Below are positions 43,300 through 55,252 of a DNA stretch of 64,000 bases, piece after piece. Where the stretch lies: assembly GCA_026122225.1 (NCBI GenBank), contig JANEZZ010001951.1, forward strand, positions 1,178,001 through 1,242,000, read 5' to 3'. This DNA comes from Heloderma charlesbogerti. Taxonomy: Eukaryota > Chordata > Lepidosauria > Squamata > Helodermatidae. The position numbers were made by a program, and so were the translations under genes. The notes below the pieces were generated by a model. The model had not been told where the DNA came from. It searched no databases and saw only the letters and a list, made by a program, of their open reading frames with translations. Each line of letters begins with the position of its first letter. The stretch's first letter is position 1.

Positions 43300-45208
43300 A
43301 GAACTCAGTGAAACAGCGCCATTTAGCAGCTGTTTTAATCGCGTAACAATCTGAGGTTTTTTGATACCTCATTTTTTTTTAGATCTTTTTAATATGGAAT
43401 AACCAGGAAATACCTCTGGATGCACCCTAGAGGTTGATGGCGTCATGAAAAGGACCCACAAACTTCTATGAGTGAGCAATCTCAATAGCAGGATAAAAGC
43501 TCCATGTGAAGGATCCCTAACCCTACATGCGGCAGAGAGGGAGTTTTCACATTCAGCTTCATATGTTGAAACTGTGGGTGTCCCCCAAGATCCCAGTTAG
43601 TCCCCCATTCATTTTCCTGGCCCAGTTAGTTCACTGAAGATGGCCTCCTTTTACTCAAACCACTGTGGTGAAGTAGAGATAAATGTTTTCACTGACTATT
43701 AAAAAAAGAGATTCCTCCAGGAAAAATCACATTTATATTGAGAGGAACAACATATGCAAGCTACGGAATAGGTTGTTTAATTAGCTGCTTCTTCCAAGGC
43801 AGGGTTGGAGGCTTCTCTCATCCCCAAGCCCTGCCCCACTTGACATGTGGAGTTGGATCTAGGATCTGCCTTCCACACGAGGAAGGGCTCTGCTCATGGA
43901 AGGTCCCTCCACCTGGTGCCCCCCCTCCACACACACACACAGCCCACAGCTAAACCTATTCAGCAGGGTCTCCTGACTCTGTGCAGTGTTTTCAGGAGCC
44001 TGGAGGGGCTGCCGTGGGAAGGAGGGGGCAGGGAAGTCCACTTCCGCTGGTGCAGTTGATCCAGTGTAAATCTGGATCCAACCTGTGGAATGCTGCTACC
44101 ACAACGTTTCAGGTGGCAGGAACCTTGGGACATGTACATTTCCCAGGGCAGCTAACGTTGGTATAGACATGAGGCACCCTGAAAAAATACATTCCCCAGG
44201 GGTCCTTTAGCAGCATTCCAGGCACTATGGAGAGGGGGAAGAGGAAGAGACCTCCCTTTCTCACTGCTGCCACCTCTACCAGAGCAGCCATTGCAGTAGC
44301 AGAAGAGGTGCTTGGGAGAGAGAAACTCCACTCCTGCACCACCATTGTCGCAATGGCCGCCTACAGAGGGAAGCAGCCATGAGCGAATTTTCTGGGGAAA
44401 GAAGTAACTTCTCTGAACATTCCCCAGTGTCTCTTGCAATTGCCAGTCCCAACCTGCATTGAGCCCGGGTAAGTCCACCTGTTGCCAGCCATCCTGCACT
44501 TGCAAGTGAGACAGTTCAGAAGTGCTGCACCATGTGATCCCGCCGCTTGCATCGCATGGCTCTTAAAGACCAAGATGGGAGAAGCAGTAGTGCTGCAGTT
44601 TGCTGCCTCAAGTACACATGTGTTTCTTTAAGGTTAGCCTGTTCATCCAAACAGCGAAAAGGTCTCATGATCTGAAAAGTCTAAAATAATCAGGCTTTCG
44701 GAAATTGCACCTAAATCGGTGTATAAAAAGGACAACTAATTTGTACACATTCGTTTTTACTTAGAGTGTTTGGAACCAATCAGAAATGGGGAGCAGGGAG
44801 GGCTCAGACCACCCTTACTTTTTAGCAGCTTCTATAATTTCTGTGGTTACTGTTCATGCTCATGAACAGTCTGAAAGTGTTTTGATGGATCATGGGAACT
44901 GCTATCCTCTAAGAGTTTATTCCTTTCATTCTGTCTGTATCATAATTGCTCTGACATTATGGTTCCTGACATGATTGTTTTAAAACAAACAGAAGTGTTT
45001 CAACTGGCTTTCTGTTCCAGCTCCTTAACATTTCCCTTCCTCCTGTCTCTCTCTCTCTCCTTCCCTCCCCCCCTCTCATTTTTGCGCGCATGCGCACGTG
45101 TGTGTGATAAATAGTTTTGGCATGTCCAGATAGGAAAATAAACAATCAGAAATGTTTCCTTCTCCTCTTCTGTCCCATCGGCCGCTTTCAATTAATATTA
45201 GGAGCTAC
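43300..45208. other. No recognised feature
   Basis: Nearly 1.9 kb with no assigned gene or repeat. A short CACACACACAC run near 43930 and a CTCTCTCTCTC run near 45045. Minus-strand frames of 117 and 78 codons near 44.2-44.5 kb overlap each other in different frames and have no recognisable domains. Confidence 0.45.
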
Positions 45209-45340
45209 CAGTGGTTCCCAACCTTGGCTCCCAGATGTTGTTGGACTACAACTTCCATTATCTCCAGCCACCATGGCCAGTGGTCAGGGCTGATGGGAAT
45301 TGGAGTCAAACATCGGGAGACCCAAGGTTGGGACCCACTG
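45209..45340. mobile_element. hAT-like palindromic MITE, CAGTGGTTCCCAACC termini
   Basis: CAGTGGTTCCCAACCTTGG pairs with CCAAGGTTGGGACCCACTG. The inner part (GTTGTTGGACTACAACTTCC, GGGAATTGGAGTCAAACAT) resembles the elements at 30522 and 52509. Flanks share AGCTA but an exact 8-bp duplication cannot be fixed. Confidence 0.72.
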
Positions 45341-45443
45341 AGCTAAACTCTTACTTTGTTAAATGAGAATTTGAGATACAGTACCCTTTAGAGTAGAGGA
45401 AGGAAAAGCTTGTTTTTATAGACTTGCGGCAACACAACTCATA

Positions 45444-45528
45444 GGGATGTATCCAATGTTAGTCTAACTTAAGACCCATTCTTTTCAATGGGTTTACTCT
45501 ATGCAGGGCTAACATTGGATGCAGCCCC
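45444..45528. mobile_element. Short palindromic MITE-like element
   Basis: GGGATGTATCCAATGTTAG pairs with CTAACATTGGATGCAGCCCC, and AGACCCATT with AATGGGTTT inside. Complementarity extends slightly into the flanks (CTCAT and ATGAG). Related in style to the GGCTGGATGC palindrome at 4576. Confidence 0.6.
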
Positions 45529-47209
45529 TAATGAGATACACTTATACAGGGCCAGGTTAGGCTACTGAAACCCCGAAGCAAACCTGTTACTTTGGCTAAT
45601 GGTTGTACCTGTCAACAACATGAATGATGATGCCACATATAATGACTGGGGATAAGGAGCATAACAGAGCACAGTTGTAAAGAAAGGGCAGGGACAAGGA
45701 AGAAGAACCACCACCTTTAAGAAATGCACTGGTAAAGGGCAGAATATTACAAATAAGGGAAAAACCAATGGCTTAATGGTTGAGCACTTGCTTTGAAGGC
45801 TTAATGCCCCTCATTTTAATCCCCAGTATCTCCAGTGTCCTAGGCAGCAGGATCAGGAGAAACCTGTCTATGAGATCCTGGAGAGCTACTGCCAGTCAAT
45901 CAGAGGAGACAATACTGGACTAGTTGAACCAGTGCTGTCACTCTGTATAAGGCAGATTTATATGTCCATAAAAACCACAGCTAGGTTTCCCAGTAATGCC
46001 ATCTGCCTGCATGGCACTTAGAGAGGAGTGCATGTGTGAAGCTGTTGTACCAGGCCTGGAGGCAGCTGAAGGGTTCAGACTCTAAGCTTTTATTTTATTT
46101 TATTTTATTTTAAGCAAATCTCTAGCTCAGGGGTGAGCAACCTTTTTGCCCCCATGCAGTGGTGGGCAGTGGATCAGGGTCCCCATGCCAGCAGTAGGCA
46201 TGGCCAGAGACTGTGATGGGCATGCCCTGGGCTCCCCCCCGACACACATAGCCTTCCTCTCACTCATTCCTCTCACAGAAACAGGGTGGGTTGGTAGGAA
46301 CCTACATCAGGATCTTGGGGACAGGTAAGGGTTATACCTCCTCTCTCCCAATGACTTCACCTCCCCAGGCAGGGACGGCTTTTTCTCCCTGCTCAAAGAG
46401 GAGATGGGCCACTCTAGCTTGCCTTACTCCATGGTTTCTTCTCAATAATAATGTTATTGAGCAAAAAACCACAGAACATGGAGCGCTAAGAGTACCCCCC
46501 TTTTTACTCTCCTCACTAACTGCAGTATCCTCCAGGTTTCCCAACTGCATCTGCATATCCTCCAGGTTTCATGCTAAACTAGAACATTTCAGGAAAATAT
46601 CTGCAGTGTGTGTGTGTGATGGAGATCCTCCATTGACATTGGTTTTCCCAGGGATGCATTCAGATATATTGTTTGCACCTGCACTATGACTCTCCACATT
46701 GGTAGCACCATCAGGGAGTGGGCTCACACAGGCTAAAGATGGGAACATTGTAGCTTCCAGGAATTAGATGAGCTGACAAAAAGTGTGTCTGATCCCTCCT
46801 GCCAAATACATTTGCTCTCTGTAAACATGTATTTCCCACAATGTCTCATTTCTGAGAATGAGCATGATTCAATAATTAGCACGTAGGACATGGCTGTGGG
46901 ATGTATATGCTCAAATCACACCTGAGTCATGATTCAGCGCCCTCAGGAAAATGTCTCTGTCTCAGTTTCTACTGACTGCATAAAAAGAGTCCAATAATCT
47001 ATGAGGGCCTTCCTCATGGAGGATAATGCTGTCGATGGCTACTAGTCACGATAACTATATATTTCCTTCCGTATCAGAGACAGTTTGGCTGTGAATACCA
47101 GTTGTAGGGAAACATTGTCAGGAGAATGCTATTCTCATGTCCTTCCCTTTGGTCTGAGACAGTTCTTCTTATATTCTTACATCATAGCATTTCTGGGAAG
47201 ACTTTAAAA
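45529..47209. other. TTTTA microsatellite and one MITE end, otherwise nothing
   Basis: A TTTTATTTTATTTTATTTTA tract is at 46087-46112. It is followed by CTCAGGGGTGAGCAACCTTT at about 46128, which looks like the left end of a hAT MITE whose partner I could not find. No gene supported. Confidence 0.45.
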
Positions 47210-47350
47210 CTTTTTTCACTGTACATATGTAAAGTGTGCCATGTCTCTTTAGATTGTAAGCCTGCAGGCAGGGACTATCTTGTTTTATTGCATGTGAGCT
47301 GCTCTGGGAGACTTTTTAGCTGAAGAGCAGGATACAAATAGTACAAATAA
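47210..47350 (+). mobile_element. LINE/SINE-type 3' tail (L2-like)
   Basis: TAGATTGTAAGCCTGCAGGC, AGGGACTATCTTGTTTTATT, GAGCTGCTCTGGGAGACTTT and GGATACAAATAGTACAAATA followed by A-rich sequence resemble L2-type 3' UTR tails of reptiles. Only the tail is present. Confidence 0.6.
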
Positions 47351-47799
47351 TAAAAAAAAGTGCTGTGTCAGGACTATGCCTGCAGTAATAGATTTACATT
47401 TTATGTGATGGTGCTCGGACTGCAACTGGTGCTATACCTGCTGAAGGGGAACGACAACAGGAACTCATCTGACATCAGGTATACATATATACCTGACAGT
47501 CATCACCTGTCAACTCTACTGACAGTGTAATACCACCGGCACCTCCAAGATTAGCATCACAGCCGCCATAGCCTTATTCAAATGGTATATGGGAAATGCT
47601 GCCAGTTTGTCACTCGGCTTGACTTTGTGTTGCCCTTTTATCTTCCTCACAGTTCTTTGAAAATAAAATGTGATACCCCTTTCATTATTCACAGAAATAG
47701 ATAATCTTTGCTGTGATAGCACATTGGTCTATTGGATTAATCAGTCAACAGAGCCCCAAAATCTGAAGCTACAACAAACTTTGGAATGTACTTTTTACA
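47351..47799. other. No recognised feature
   Basis: Nothing assigned; a short GTATACATATATAC near-palindrome lies near 47479. Confidence 0.45.
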
Positions 47800-48170
47800 G
47801 CACGATTTTTTACGTGTCCCCTATACAGGCCCTTCTTTTGAGACCGGTGCCTTCAGAGGCACATTTGGTGGGGACCCAAGAGAGGGTCTTTTTGGTGGCT
47901 GCTCCCAGGCTGTGGAACTGTCTCCCAAAGGGGGCGAGGGTTGCTCCCTCTCTGCTGTCCTTCTGCCAGCAGGCAAAGACTCTTTATTTAAGAAGGCCTT
48001 CAGCCTGTAAGTGGGTCTGGTGGGTTGGGTGCTGTTTTTAAAAAAAAAAAATCTGTCATTGTTATGCTTTTATTGTATTTTAATGTATTGTTTTAATCAA
48101 TTGTAATGGTTCTATAAGCTGCCTTGAGTGCCATTTTTTGGTAGAAAGACAGGGTACAAAATAAATAAAT
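47800..48170 (+). mobile_element. L2-type LINE C-terminal fragment and 3' UTR
   Basis: Frame 3 reads HLVGTQERVFLVAAPRLWNC and LPKGARVAPSLLSFCQQAK, the conserved L2 C-terminus (compare VAPTLWNSLPREL in the copy at 17826). The 3' UTR ATAAGCTGCCTTGAGTGCCA and AATAAATAAATA tail follow. A 5'-truncated insertion. Confidence 0.85.
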
Positions 48171-48180
48171 ATATAATATT

Positions 48181-48250
48181 CAGAAGTATGTCCCACTGTG
48201 TCCAATAGGGCTTACTCCCTAGAAAGTGTGTTTAGGATTGCAGCCTTAAT
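48181..48250. repeat. Short dispersed repeat, AAGTATGTCCCACTGTG...GGATTGCAGCC
   Basis: GAAGTATGTCCCACTGTGTC, AATAGGGCTTACTCCC and TTTAGGATTGCAGCCTTA form a unit whose inverse-looking relative occurs at 63438-63500 (ACAATCCTATGCATG, GAAGTAAGTTCCAGTGAG). Origin unknown; the AGGATTGC end recalls the Harbinger-like family. Confidence 0.5.
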
Positions 48251-48934
48251 TGTTCAGAATTTTTCACATATTAGCATTCTCTAAATTACTGATTTATTCA
48301 GGGGAGAATACATCAATTTCAATTTTTTTAAAGCTATTTTTACAAGATGTTTTGAAGTATAATAAACTATAGATGAGATATTTAGTAACATATCATAAGA
48401 GCAATTTTATGCATTAAAATATTAAGCAAGGGTTAGAACACTAAAGCAGAGCTGGGAAGAGTTCAGGCTTGCAGGATCTATTTTGTTTTTTGCTAGAATG
48501 TTGAGGTCTAACAACCAGAGACAGGCACAAAATGGTGGCTCAAGTGGTAGGGTCAATTATCTACTGTACTCCATGAACCATACACTGGGATATATACAAA
48601 CTGGCCAGCAATCCCGAACAAAGACTTGGTCAAAACCAACCAATTAATGCTCCTATTATACAGATGAGGAACAATGAGGCTCAAAAATATGAAGTTAGCA
48701 CAAGGCCCAGACCAGCCATGGCAGAGGGTTGTTGTTGTTTTATCCCCTTGCTTTTGTTATAGACAGAAACCCTAGGAGATCTACCAGCAGATCATGACCT
48801 GGACTCTACCTGCCCCTGTGCTAAAGAGTAGTTAACACCTCAGTCTCAGTAATGCACCTGAAAATAAAGTTTAATAGTGAAAGATTTTATCCTATTGCCT
48901 TATCACTTCTAAATATTTTGGAAGGAAGGCTCAG
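48251..48934. other. No recognised feature
   Basis: AT-rich DNA without assigned features. Confidence 0.5.
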
Positions 48935-49510
48935 GAATAAGAACATGAGGAAAAGCCATGCCGAATCAGACCAAAGACCCATCTAGTCCAGCATTCTGTT
49001 CCCACAGTGGCCAACCATCTGCCTCTGGGAAGCTCACAAGCAGGACATGAGAACTATGCACCCTCCTACTCAAGTTCCCCAGCAACTGGTATTCAGAGAC
49101 ATATTGCCTCTGATACTGGAGGTAATATAATATTAGCCATCATGACCAGTAACTACTGATAGCCTTATCCTCCATGATTTTGTCTAATTCCCTTTTAAAG
49201 CCACCCAACTTGGCAGCCATCACTACATCTTGTGGTAACAAATTCCATAGTTTAAGTATGTGCTGTCTGAAGTACTTCCTTTTATCTGTTTGGAACCTCC
49301 CCCCCCCCGCCCCCCCAGCTTCACAGGGTTCTACTATCAGGACAGGTATGGTGAAAAACATCTCCTTATGCACTTTCTCCACAGCATGCATAATTTTATA
49401 CATCTCTAGCATACCCTTCTTGCTTGCTTTTTTTCCTAGGCTAAAAGCCCCCAGACATCATAATCTTTCCTCATAGGGGAGTTTCTCTAGCCCCTTGATC
49501 ATTTTGGGTT
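48935..49510 (-). mobile_element. CR1-type LINE 3' fragment, minus strand
   Basis: Minus-strand frame 49412-49140 reads KRKYFRQHILKLWNLLPQDV then VMAAKLGGFKRELDKIMEDK, the C-terminus of a CR1-type ORF2 (basic start, LWN.LP core). The 3' UTR with GGACTAGATGGGTCTTTGGT follows toward 48935. A C run near 49302 gives the glycine stretch in the frame. Same subfamily as 35255-35985. Confidence 0.82.
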
Positions 49511-50351
49511 AACTTTTTCTGTATCTCATTTCACAGGCAAAGCTGTAGAAGAGCCTCTTAGGGAAATGTCACTTTATTTGTACTACATGAACATTGAAAG
49601 TTGGGAAATTCATGTTTTTAAACCAAGTAGTTATGAAAATCACAAGTCTCTGTAACTGGAAATCCCCAGTGTTGTCAAGGTCCCCTCCCAGGAGGTTAGT
49701 ATACGGTGTTAAAACTAAACTGCACCCACATATGGATCTAGAGCTGGGGCAAAAATTCTTAGAAAAAGAATATTCTGACTAAAATTTATTTTCAGGCTCC
49801 CCTCAAACTGATGGAGAATTTTCAGCCCCCTCCTCTTTGGGAATATATGATAAAATCCCCCATCCCACTTTTGCCACGCAACCATACATCAGACCTAATC
49901 ATTATCATTGAAGGAAGTTTGCTCCCTACTCCTTCCACTCCTCCTCTCCTCCTAGCCTGAATTAACCATATAGTTTTATTCAGTACTTCTGCTAACTGAG
50001 CCACAAGTTCTCAGAAGGGAACATTTCTGAGAAATGTTCTTAGAATTTCATCTCAGTTCTATGCTGCTTCAAATCATCTTCTTTCATTGATAAGAATTCA
50101 TCACAAACCTAAAAGCATTCAAAACCAATAGCCTTGCAATGCTCAGAAATGAGATCTTACCCTATTTGTTTACACAATGTACAGGCTAGAAACTTTACTG
50201 AAAGACTGAATGAGTCATGAAGGGGTTTAGACCACCTTGTAGTCATTGCAGTATGTTATTCAGCCATCAGTGTGGCCTGCTCTGAACCACAACACTGTAA
50301 TTATATTGCTAAAGTACAAGCAGAATACATGGAGAACAAGTCTCATTGTTC

Positions 50352-50395
<44 letters not shown>

Positions 50396-50824
50396 TCATT
50401 ATTAAAGGAGCCAAGTGTAATCCTGCCTGCCACAACAAGGTGAAATTGTGCTTTTCCTGACTACCTTTATCACTGTGTTGTCAGATGCAAGACAGATTTA
50501 GTAATTGCAAGATTGAAAATGGCTACAACAAAGCACACTGGGCTTTCTTCTTTTTAGAATTTAGGGGAGCGATATGCCAACTTGATGTGCAAAATCAGTC
50601 AGTGTTTCACAAATAGGAATGTGAAAAACAGCTTCCTATATCACACAGATCATCTAAGAATTTCTACCAGTGTGGGTTACCTCCAGTGCCTTTAGAGATT
50701 ATGTGTTTAGTAGCTAAGGGCCAAAGTTCATGTAATGTGTCTTGCACAGAGAAAGTTATGTGTGAGCAACTGTGGAGGCAGCATCAACCATGTAATTCCT
50801 GATATATGTAGAATGGCTTTAGGG
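49511..50824. other. CTTT microsatellite, otherwise nothing recognised
   Basis: A TTTCTTTCTTTCTTTC tract at 50351-50397 produces spurious FLSFFLSFFLS frames. No gene seen. Confidence 0.55.
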
Positions 50825-51166
50825 GCTTTTCTACACAAGGCATTTATTGTGCGCTCATCATTCCCTACTCATGGTTGTTTATGGGTTCTTTAGATGCTTC
50901 CATTTTGTTTCTGTATCTAAAGTGCACTTTTGGTGAGGGTTTTTTTAGAGCAGGGAAAATGTGGCATTTAATTGTGAAAGTGAAAAAGGAGTGATTTCTT
51001 CTTGTGCATTTGTGCTATTTTGCTATACCACAGTGCCACTTATGTAGTGGAAAAGCGGGAAAGGAAATGCTCTTGTGTACTGCTCGGGTCTCAATTCTGC
51101 GATGAAACTGAAAGTAGATACAGCAGATTAACAGCTAACTAACAGCATCATGTGGAAAAGCTGTAG
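50825..51166. mobile_element. Possible MITE, GGGCTTTTCTACAC termini
   Basis: GGGGCTTTTCTACACAAGG at the left and CATCATGTGGAAAAGCTG at the right form a loose inverted repeat. Inner GATGCTTCCATTTTG and TGAAACTGAAAG-type words are weakly complementary. No duplication found. Confidence 0.4.
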
Positions 51167-51666
51167 GTCTAAGGATGGTGACAGTAAAAAAAGCAATGAA
51201 TTTCGGAGAGCACACACTTTGTTGGGAAGCCCAATCATGCTCCCAAGAGATTTCCAGGAATATGATCTACTTCCCAACAAAGTGCATGCTCCCCATGCAC
51301 AAATTCAGTGGTGGCAAATTTGGGCAGTGATGGCAGGTGGCAATGACTGCAAAAATGGCCAGGGGGCCACCTATGGCCCACGCATTGCCCAACCCTGGTC
51401 TAACATTATGCCAGTTGTGGTTAAAATACTGGTTTGAAGTCTGGAATTTTGTTATATGAAGACATTTTGTAGGATTTGCTATTTAACTTATTCAATTTGC
51501 TTTAAACGTGATGACCTAGAAGAAGTTCTCCACTCATTGCAGAAGGAGCTACCTATTGAATTGTTTTTAGCCTATTTTTTTAGTTTGCCTGTTTACTGAG
51601 AAGTTATTTTATAACATGCATCTGTCAAATAGCTCTATATTATCTATTTCTATTTGCATTTATCAT
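51167..51666. other. Short inverted repeat, otherwise nothing
   Basis: CACTTTGTTGGGAAG (about 51220) and CTTCCCAACAAAGTG (about 51269) are perfect 15-bp inverted repeats. GCATTGCCCAACCCTGGTCT near 51383 looks like a lone hAT right end. Confidence 0.45.
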
Positions 51667-51789
51667 ATTGAATAGCACAATACACTTTTAAAAGAGAGAG
51701 AGAGAGAGAGAGAGAAATCAATTATCACTGTAAACTTCACATTCTCTCTCTCTCTCTCTCTCTTTTAAATGTGTATTGTGCTATTCAAT
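51667..51789. repeat. Large hairpin with AG/CT microsatellite in its arms
   Basis: Left arm 51667-51715 (ATTGAATAGCACAATACACT, then TTAAAAGAGAGAG) and right arm 51742-51789 (CTCTCTCTTTTAAA, then GTGTATTGTGCTATTCAAT) are about 48 bp with one visible mismatch, around a 26-bp loop. The microsatellite is mirrored in both arms. Confidence 0.9.
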
Positions 51790-51790
51790 A

Positions 51791-51949
51791 GCAGTGAGGA
51801 AACAGCTATCTTGATGAAGAACATTGTGGGGGAGAAGCTTCGATCTCCTCCCTCACAGCATTCCTGATTAGGATCACGGTGCGGGGGGGAGGTTAAAGCC
51901 TGCCTCCACTCCAGCATTCCTATCAGGATGGCTGTTTCCCCACTGCTGT
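51791..51949. mobile_element. Palindromic MITE-like element, CAGTGAGGAAACAGC termini
   Basis: CAGTGAGGAAACAGCTATC pairs with ATGGCTGTTTCCCCACTG, with AGCATTCCTGATTAGGAT and AGCATTCCTATCAGGAT further in. It starts where the AG/CT hairpin ends. No 8-bp duplication is visible. Confidence 0.55.
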
Positions 51950-52500
51950 AACAGTGCTGTTACCTGTCCACCAACTTATGGTTGATCAGCCAGGTGATGG
52001 GAAAAAGTGAGCAAGGCACCCCATAGATTCCCCATGGGCCAAATACAGAGTAGCTGCGGGATGCATGTTGCCTGAAGACTGCAGGTTACCCACATCTGAT
52101 TTATTGCATAGTTGGAACACCATTTTGAACCTGAAGGAGAATACAAAGCAGAGGAACCCAGATTTTGAATTCCATTTAATCCCATTCACATAAGAACATA
52201 ACTAAGAGATGTATTGCAATCTAGAGATGGAAAGAGAACAGTGTTCAGAAGAATGTATTTCTCAAGTTAGTTATCTGCTCATGACGTTAAAACTTCACCA
52301 GATCGGTTAACAGCATCTTCTTTTTGCTTGACAACTAGCACACATTTTGGAGACATTCTGTTGATGGCCTTTAAAATCCACCCTCATCTAACCAAGATAT
52401 TAAACAAATATTTGTACAAAAACAAAGCAGCAGCCCCCTATTGCACTAATAGCAGTTTAGAGGCAATTTAGAACCAGAAAATAGTAGGGGGGGTACAAAG
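51950..52500. other. No recognised feature
   Basis: Nothing assigned. Confidence 0.5.
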
Positions 52501-52508
52501 GGCCAAAC

Positions 52509-52644
52509 CATCCTTCCCCAACCTTGTGTCCTCCAGATGTTGTGGACTTCATCTCCCATCAGTTCTAACCAGCATGGCCAATGGTGAGGAATCCTGGGAG
52601 TTGTAGTCCAAAACATCAGGAGGGCACCTGGTTGGAGAAGGCTG
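52509..52644. mobile_element. hAT-like palindromic MITE, CAGCCTTCCCCAACC family
   Basis: CATCCTTCCCCAACCTTGTG pairs with CACCTGGTTGGAGAAGGCTG. The inner CTCCAGATGTTGTGGACTTC pairs with AGTCCAAAACATCAGG. Flanks GGCCAAAC (52501-52508) and GGCTAAAC (52645-52652) match at 7 of 8. Confidence 0.85.
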
Positions 52645-52652
52645 GGCTAAAC

Positions 52653-55244
52653 ACTGCTTTGCGTAGTGTCACAGCTTTAATCAAATTTGAAGCCACTCCC
52701 CACCCCAGCTTCTTTAACAAAAAAAATTAAAATGTTGGGAGATCCAACCATAGCTTTCCAATGTGACATGTAGTTCGGCCTTTTAACCAACAAATTATCC
52801 TGAGAAGTCAGACTGTTAGTTAATGGGTGCTGAGGTGAGCTGGTGTGTGTGTTGTCCTTTTCTGACTGCCAGGTACAAATTGTAAGAATTCAGCTGTTCC
52901 AAAATGGATGAAATAATATATTGAGAGAATACTGTACTATGAGGATGTTCAGTGACTTGGGGTGGCAAATTCGGACAAAGGTTAAAATGTTATTGGTGTA
53001 CCTGTTTATTCATTACATGTTGCTTTCCCAAATCCTCCTTGGCTAGCCAGCTGTCAGACTGGAGACAACCAAAGCCTCAGCTGGTACTAATTTCTATGCT
53101 ATCAAATACAGATGGAAAATACAAAGTGAAGAAGCAGCCATTAGCACCCACATGACGCCTGACACAGCTTGGGAATGTTAGTGTGGGTATCATTCTGTCA
53201 CAACTGCCACACCAGAAGAGACAATGAACTTCCATGTCTGGTATCCTTTCTATGATCGTAGCCAATATGAAAGCACCAGACAAAGGCAGAATATTGTCTA
53301 TGCAAAAATATATTATTCAGCATTCTGCCATGACCATAAGGGAAAAGGGGGAGTCTTCCTGACTCCAAGTCTTGCTAAATTGTGCCTTGAAACATGAACA
53401 TTAATAACCATTGCAATTTTTTAAATCCTAGTCTGAGTGAGTACAGATGTTCCTCTGTTCAATAGCTATTCTTCCTTTGAACCGTGGTGCTCATTTATTT
53501 ACCTCAGTTATATTAAGTGGCCTTAAGTTCATCAAATGAACCTCATGTTCATATGTATTTCAAAATGACCTACTGTTCACCAGGGCTGAATAAAAATAAA
53601 TTTTAAGAGCTTCAAACATTTACAGAGTTTTGGGAATTCCACTAGCAATTCCATCATTCACACAATGTGGGATTTGCAGGTATTCTTGGCATTGGTCTAA
53701 CTCTATTTAAAGTATCCATAATTGATGTAATTATGGATACTTTGCAAGCCAGCAGCCATGAGACAAATGAGTACTTTGCAAACCAGCGCCCATACTGGAA
53801 TTATTTAATTTAACTTTGGGAATGAAGTCTGCTTTGCTACAGCAGTGCAACACCACAGCAGCCATTCATGTCTTCTGAAGGACATTCCTCCAACTGTTTA
53901 TTCCAGAGAAGCATGATTAGGTTTTACACAATTGCTCCAAAGATCACAGTCCAGTCAAGCAACCCTTTCCACATACCTTCAAGCAACCCGTCCCACATTG
54001 ACACATCTGCCGAGGAACCTCTGCACATTTGTCATGAACTCCGGTGCTTTGCAGAAAAATTGAGGGGGTCATGCATAACTGGTGCATAACCTTTTTGGCC
54101 CTGAGGACCACATGTGATGCTGGCTTGGGAGCCACATGCACATGTGTACACTTATACCAACACATATATCCTGCATGCATGCCTGCACACAAACCAGCAA
54201 ACCTGATCACTATTCCAACATTCACAGCAATGCAGTGAGTGAAATAATGGAGGAGAGAAGCTACAGAGACAAGGGGGCAATGGCATCCCATTTTCTCTGT
54301 ATAGCTTTTTTATCATGTGAAGTCTTATACCTCCACACAATATGCCTTATCTTTAAAATAGCATTTAAGTTTGAAAGGACTTGTCCTCACTGTGGGTGCT
54401 CCTCATGCACAGCTGAAAACAATCCAAAATGGGCAGCAGTCCTACTGCATAATACACAGTATGATATTTTTGTGTCTTGCATTTTAGCTCAATACACATT
54501 CTGTTTGTGAAAGACAAAGACTGAATAGCATTAAGTGGAATTTCTTGTCCATTCCCACTGTTGGTATGTGATCTTCTGACAATATGTGGGTGTTCTTCTG
54601 GCTACAGCCAAACTCCAGACCTTTCATTTTTGTTCCTCTGCAGACAGATACAACAGAAGGCCATTTGCAGCCTCTAAGCTATATTTTTTTCCATAACAGT
54701 TAGCAAAGGATTTTGTGAGAAACAGGAACAAACAAGCAGATAAATTATAGCTTCTTCTTTTCACATAGGTTGCAAAGATGTGCATTCTCCTGAGTAGTCA
54801 CCTGTTTATATGGCCTGATTCATATGTTACAGGAGTAGCATGGGGGGAACTTCTTCCCTCTCATATGACACCATGCCACTCCAGTGATGTTTGTAGAGAA
54901 GTGGTCCTTTACGTGGCCCGGCCAGATGTCATGGTTCCTCCCCATTCCAGCATTGCTGGGCCACAGAGAAGGAACCACATCATTTTGCCTTCCACGCAGT
55001 GTTCCTCTCTATCAAAACTGGCCAAAGACATTTTTGCTGCCTGAGATAGGCACCCGCCTACCCAGTTAAAGTGCATAAAACTCAAGGTATATCAAATTAT
55101 TTTGGCACCTTAATTAGAAAATCCCACAAGTCTATCTCCTTGTCCCTGGGAATAAAAATGCAAGAATACTAAATTAAATCATTAACAATGAGCTGTCTTT
55201 TCATGACACCCCAAACCAGCCACCAGAGCTGGCTACCTCACTCT
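52653..55244. other. Perfect 15-bp hairpin at 53709-53743, otherwise nothing
   Basis: AAAGTATCCATAATT and AATTATGGATACTTT are separated by GATGT. GAGTACTTTGCAAACCAGCGCCC just downstream repeats part of the ACTTTGCAAGCCAGC flank. No gene supported in these 2.6 kb; 115- and 124-codon overlapping frames near 54 kb have no recognised domain. Confidence 0.45.
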
Positions 55245-55252
55245 GTCTAACG

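Noticed and set aside
44109..44573. Overlapping 117-, 78- and 70-codon minus-strand frames
   Set aside because: Three mutually overlapping frames with no shared domain; none stands out as coding.
50243..50460. Membrane-like FLSFFLSFF peptides
   Set aside because: Produced by the CTTT microsatellite.
51150..51410. hAT MITE between GTCTAAGG and GTCTAACA
   Set aside because: The flanks match at 6 of 8 but the supposed ends are not inverted repeats of each other.
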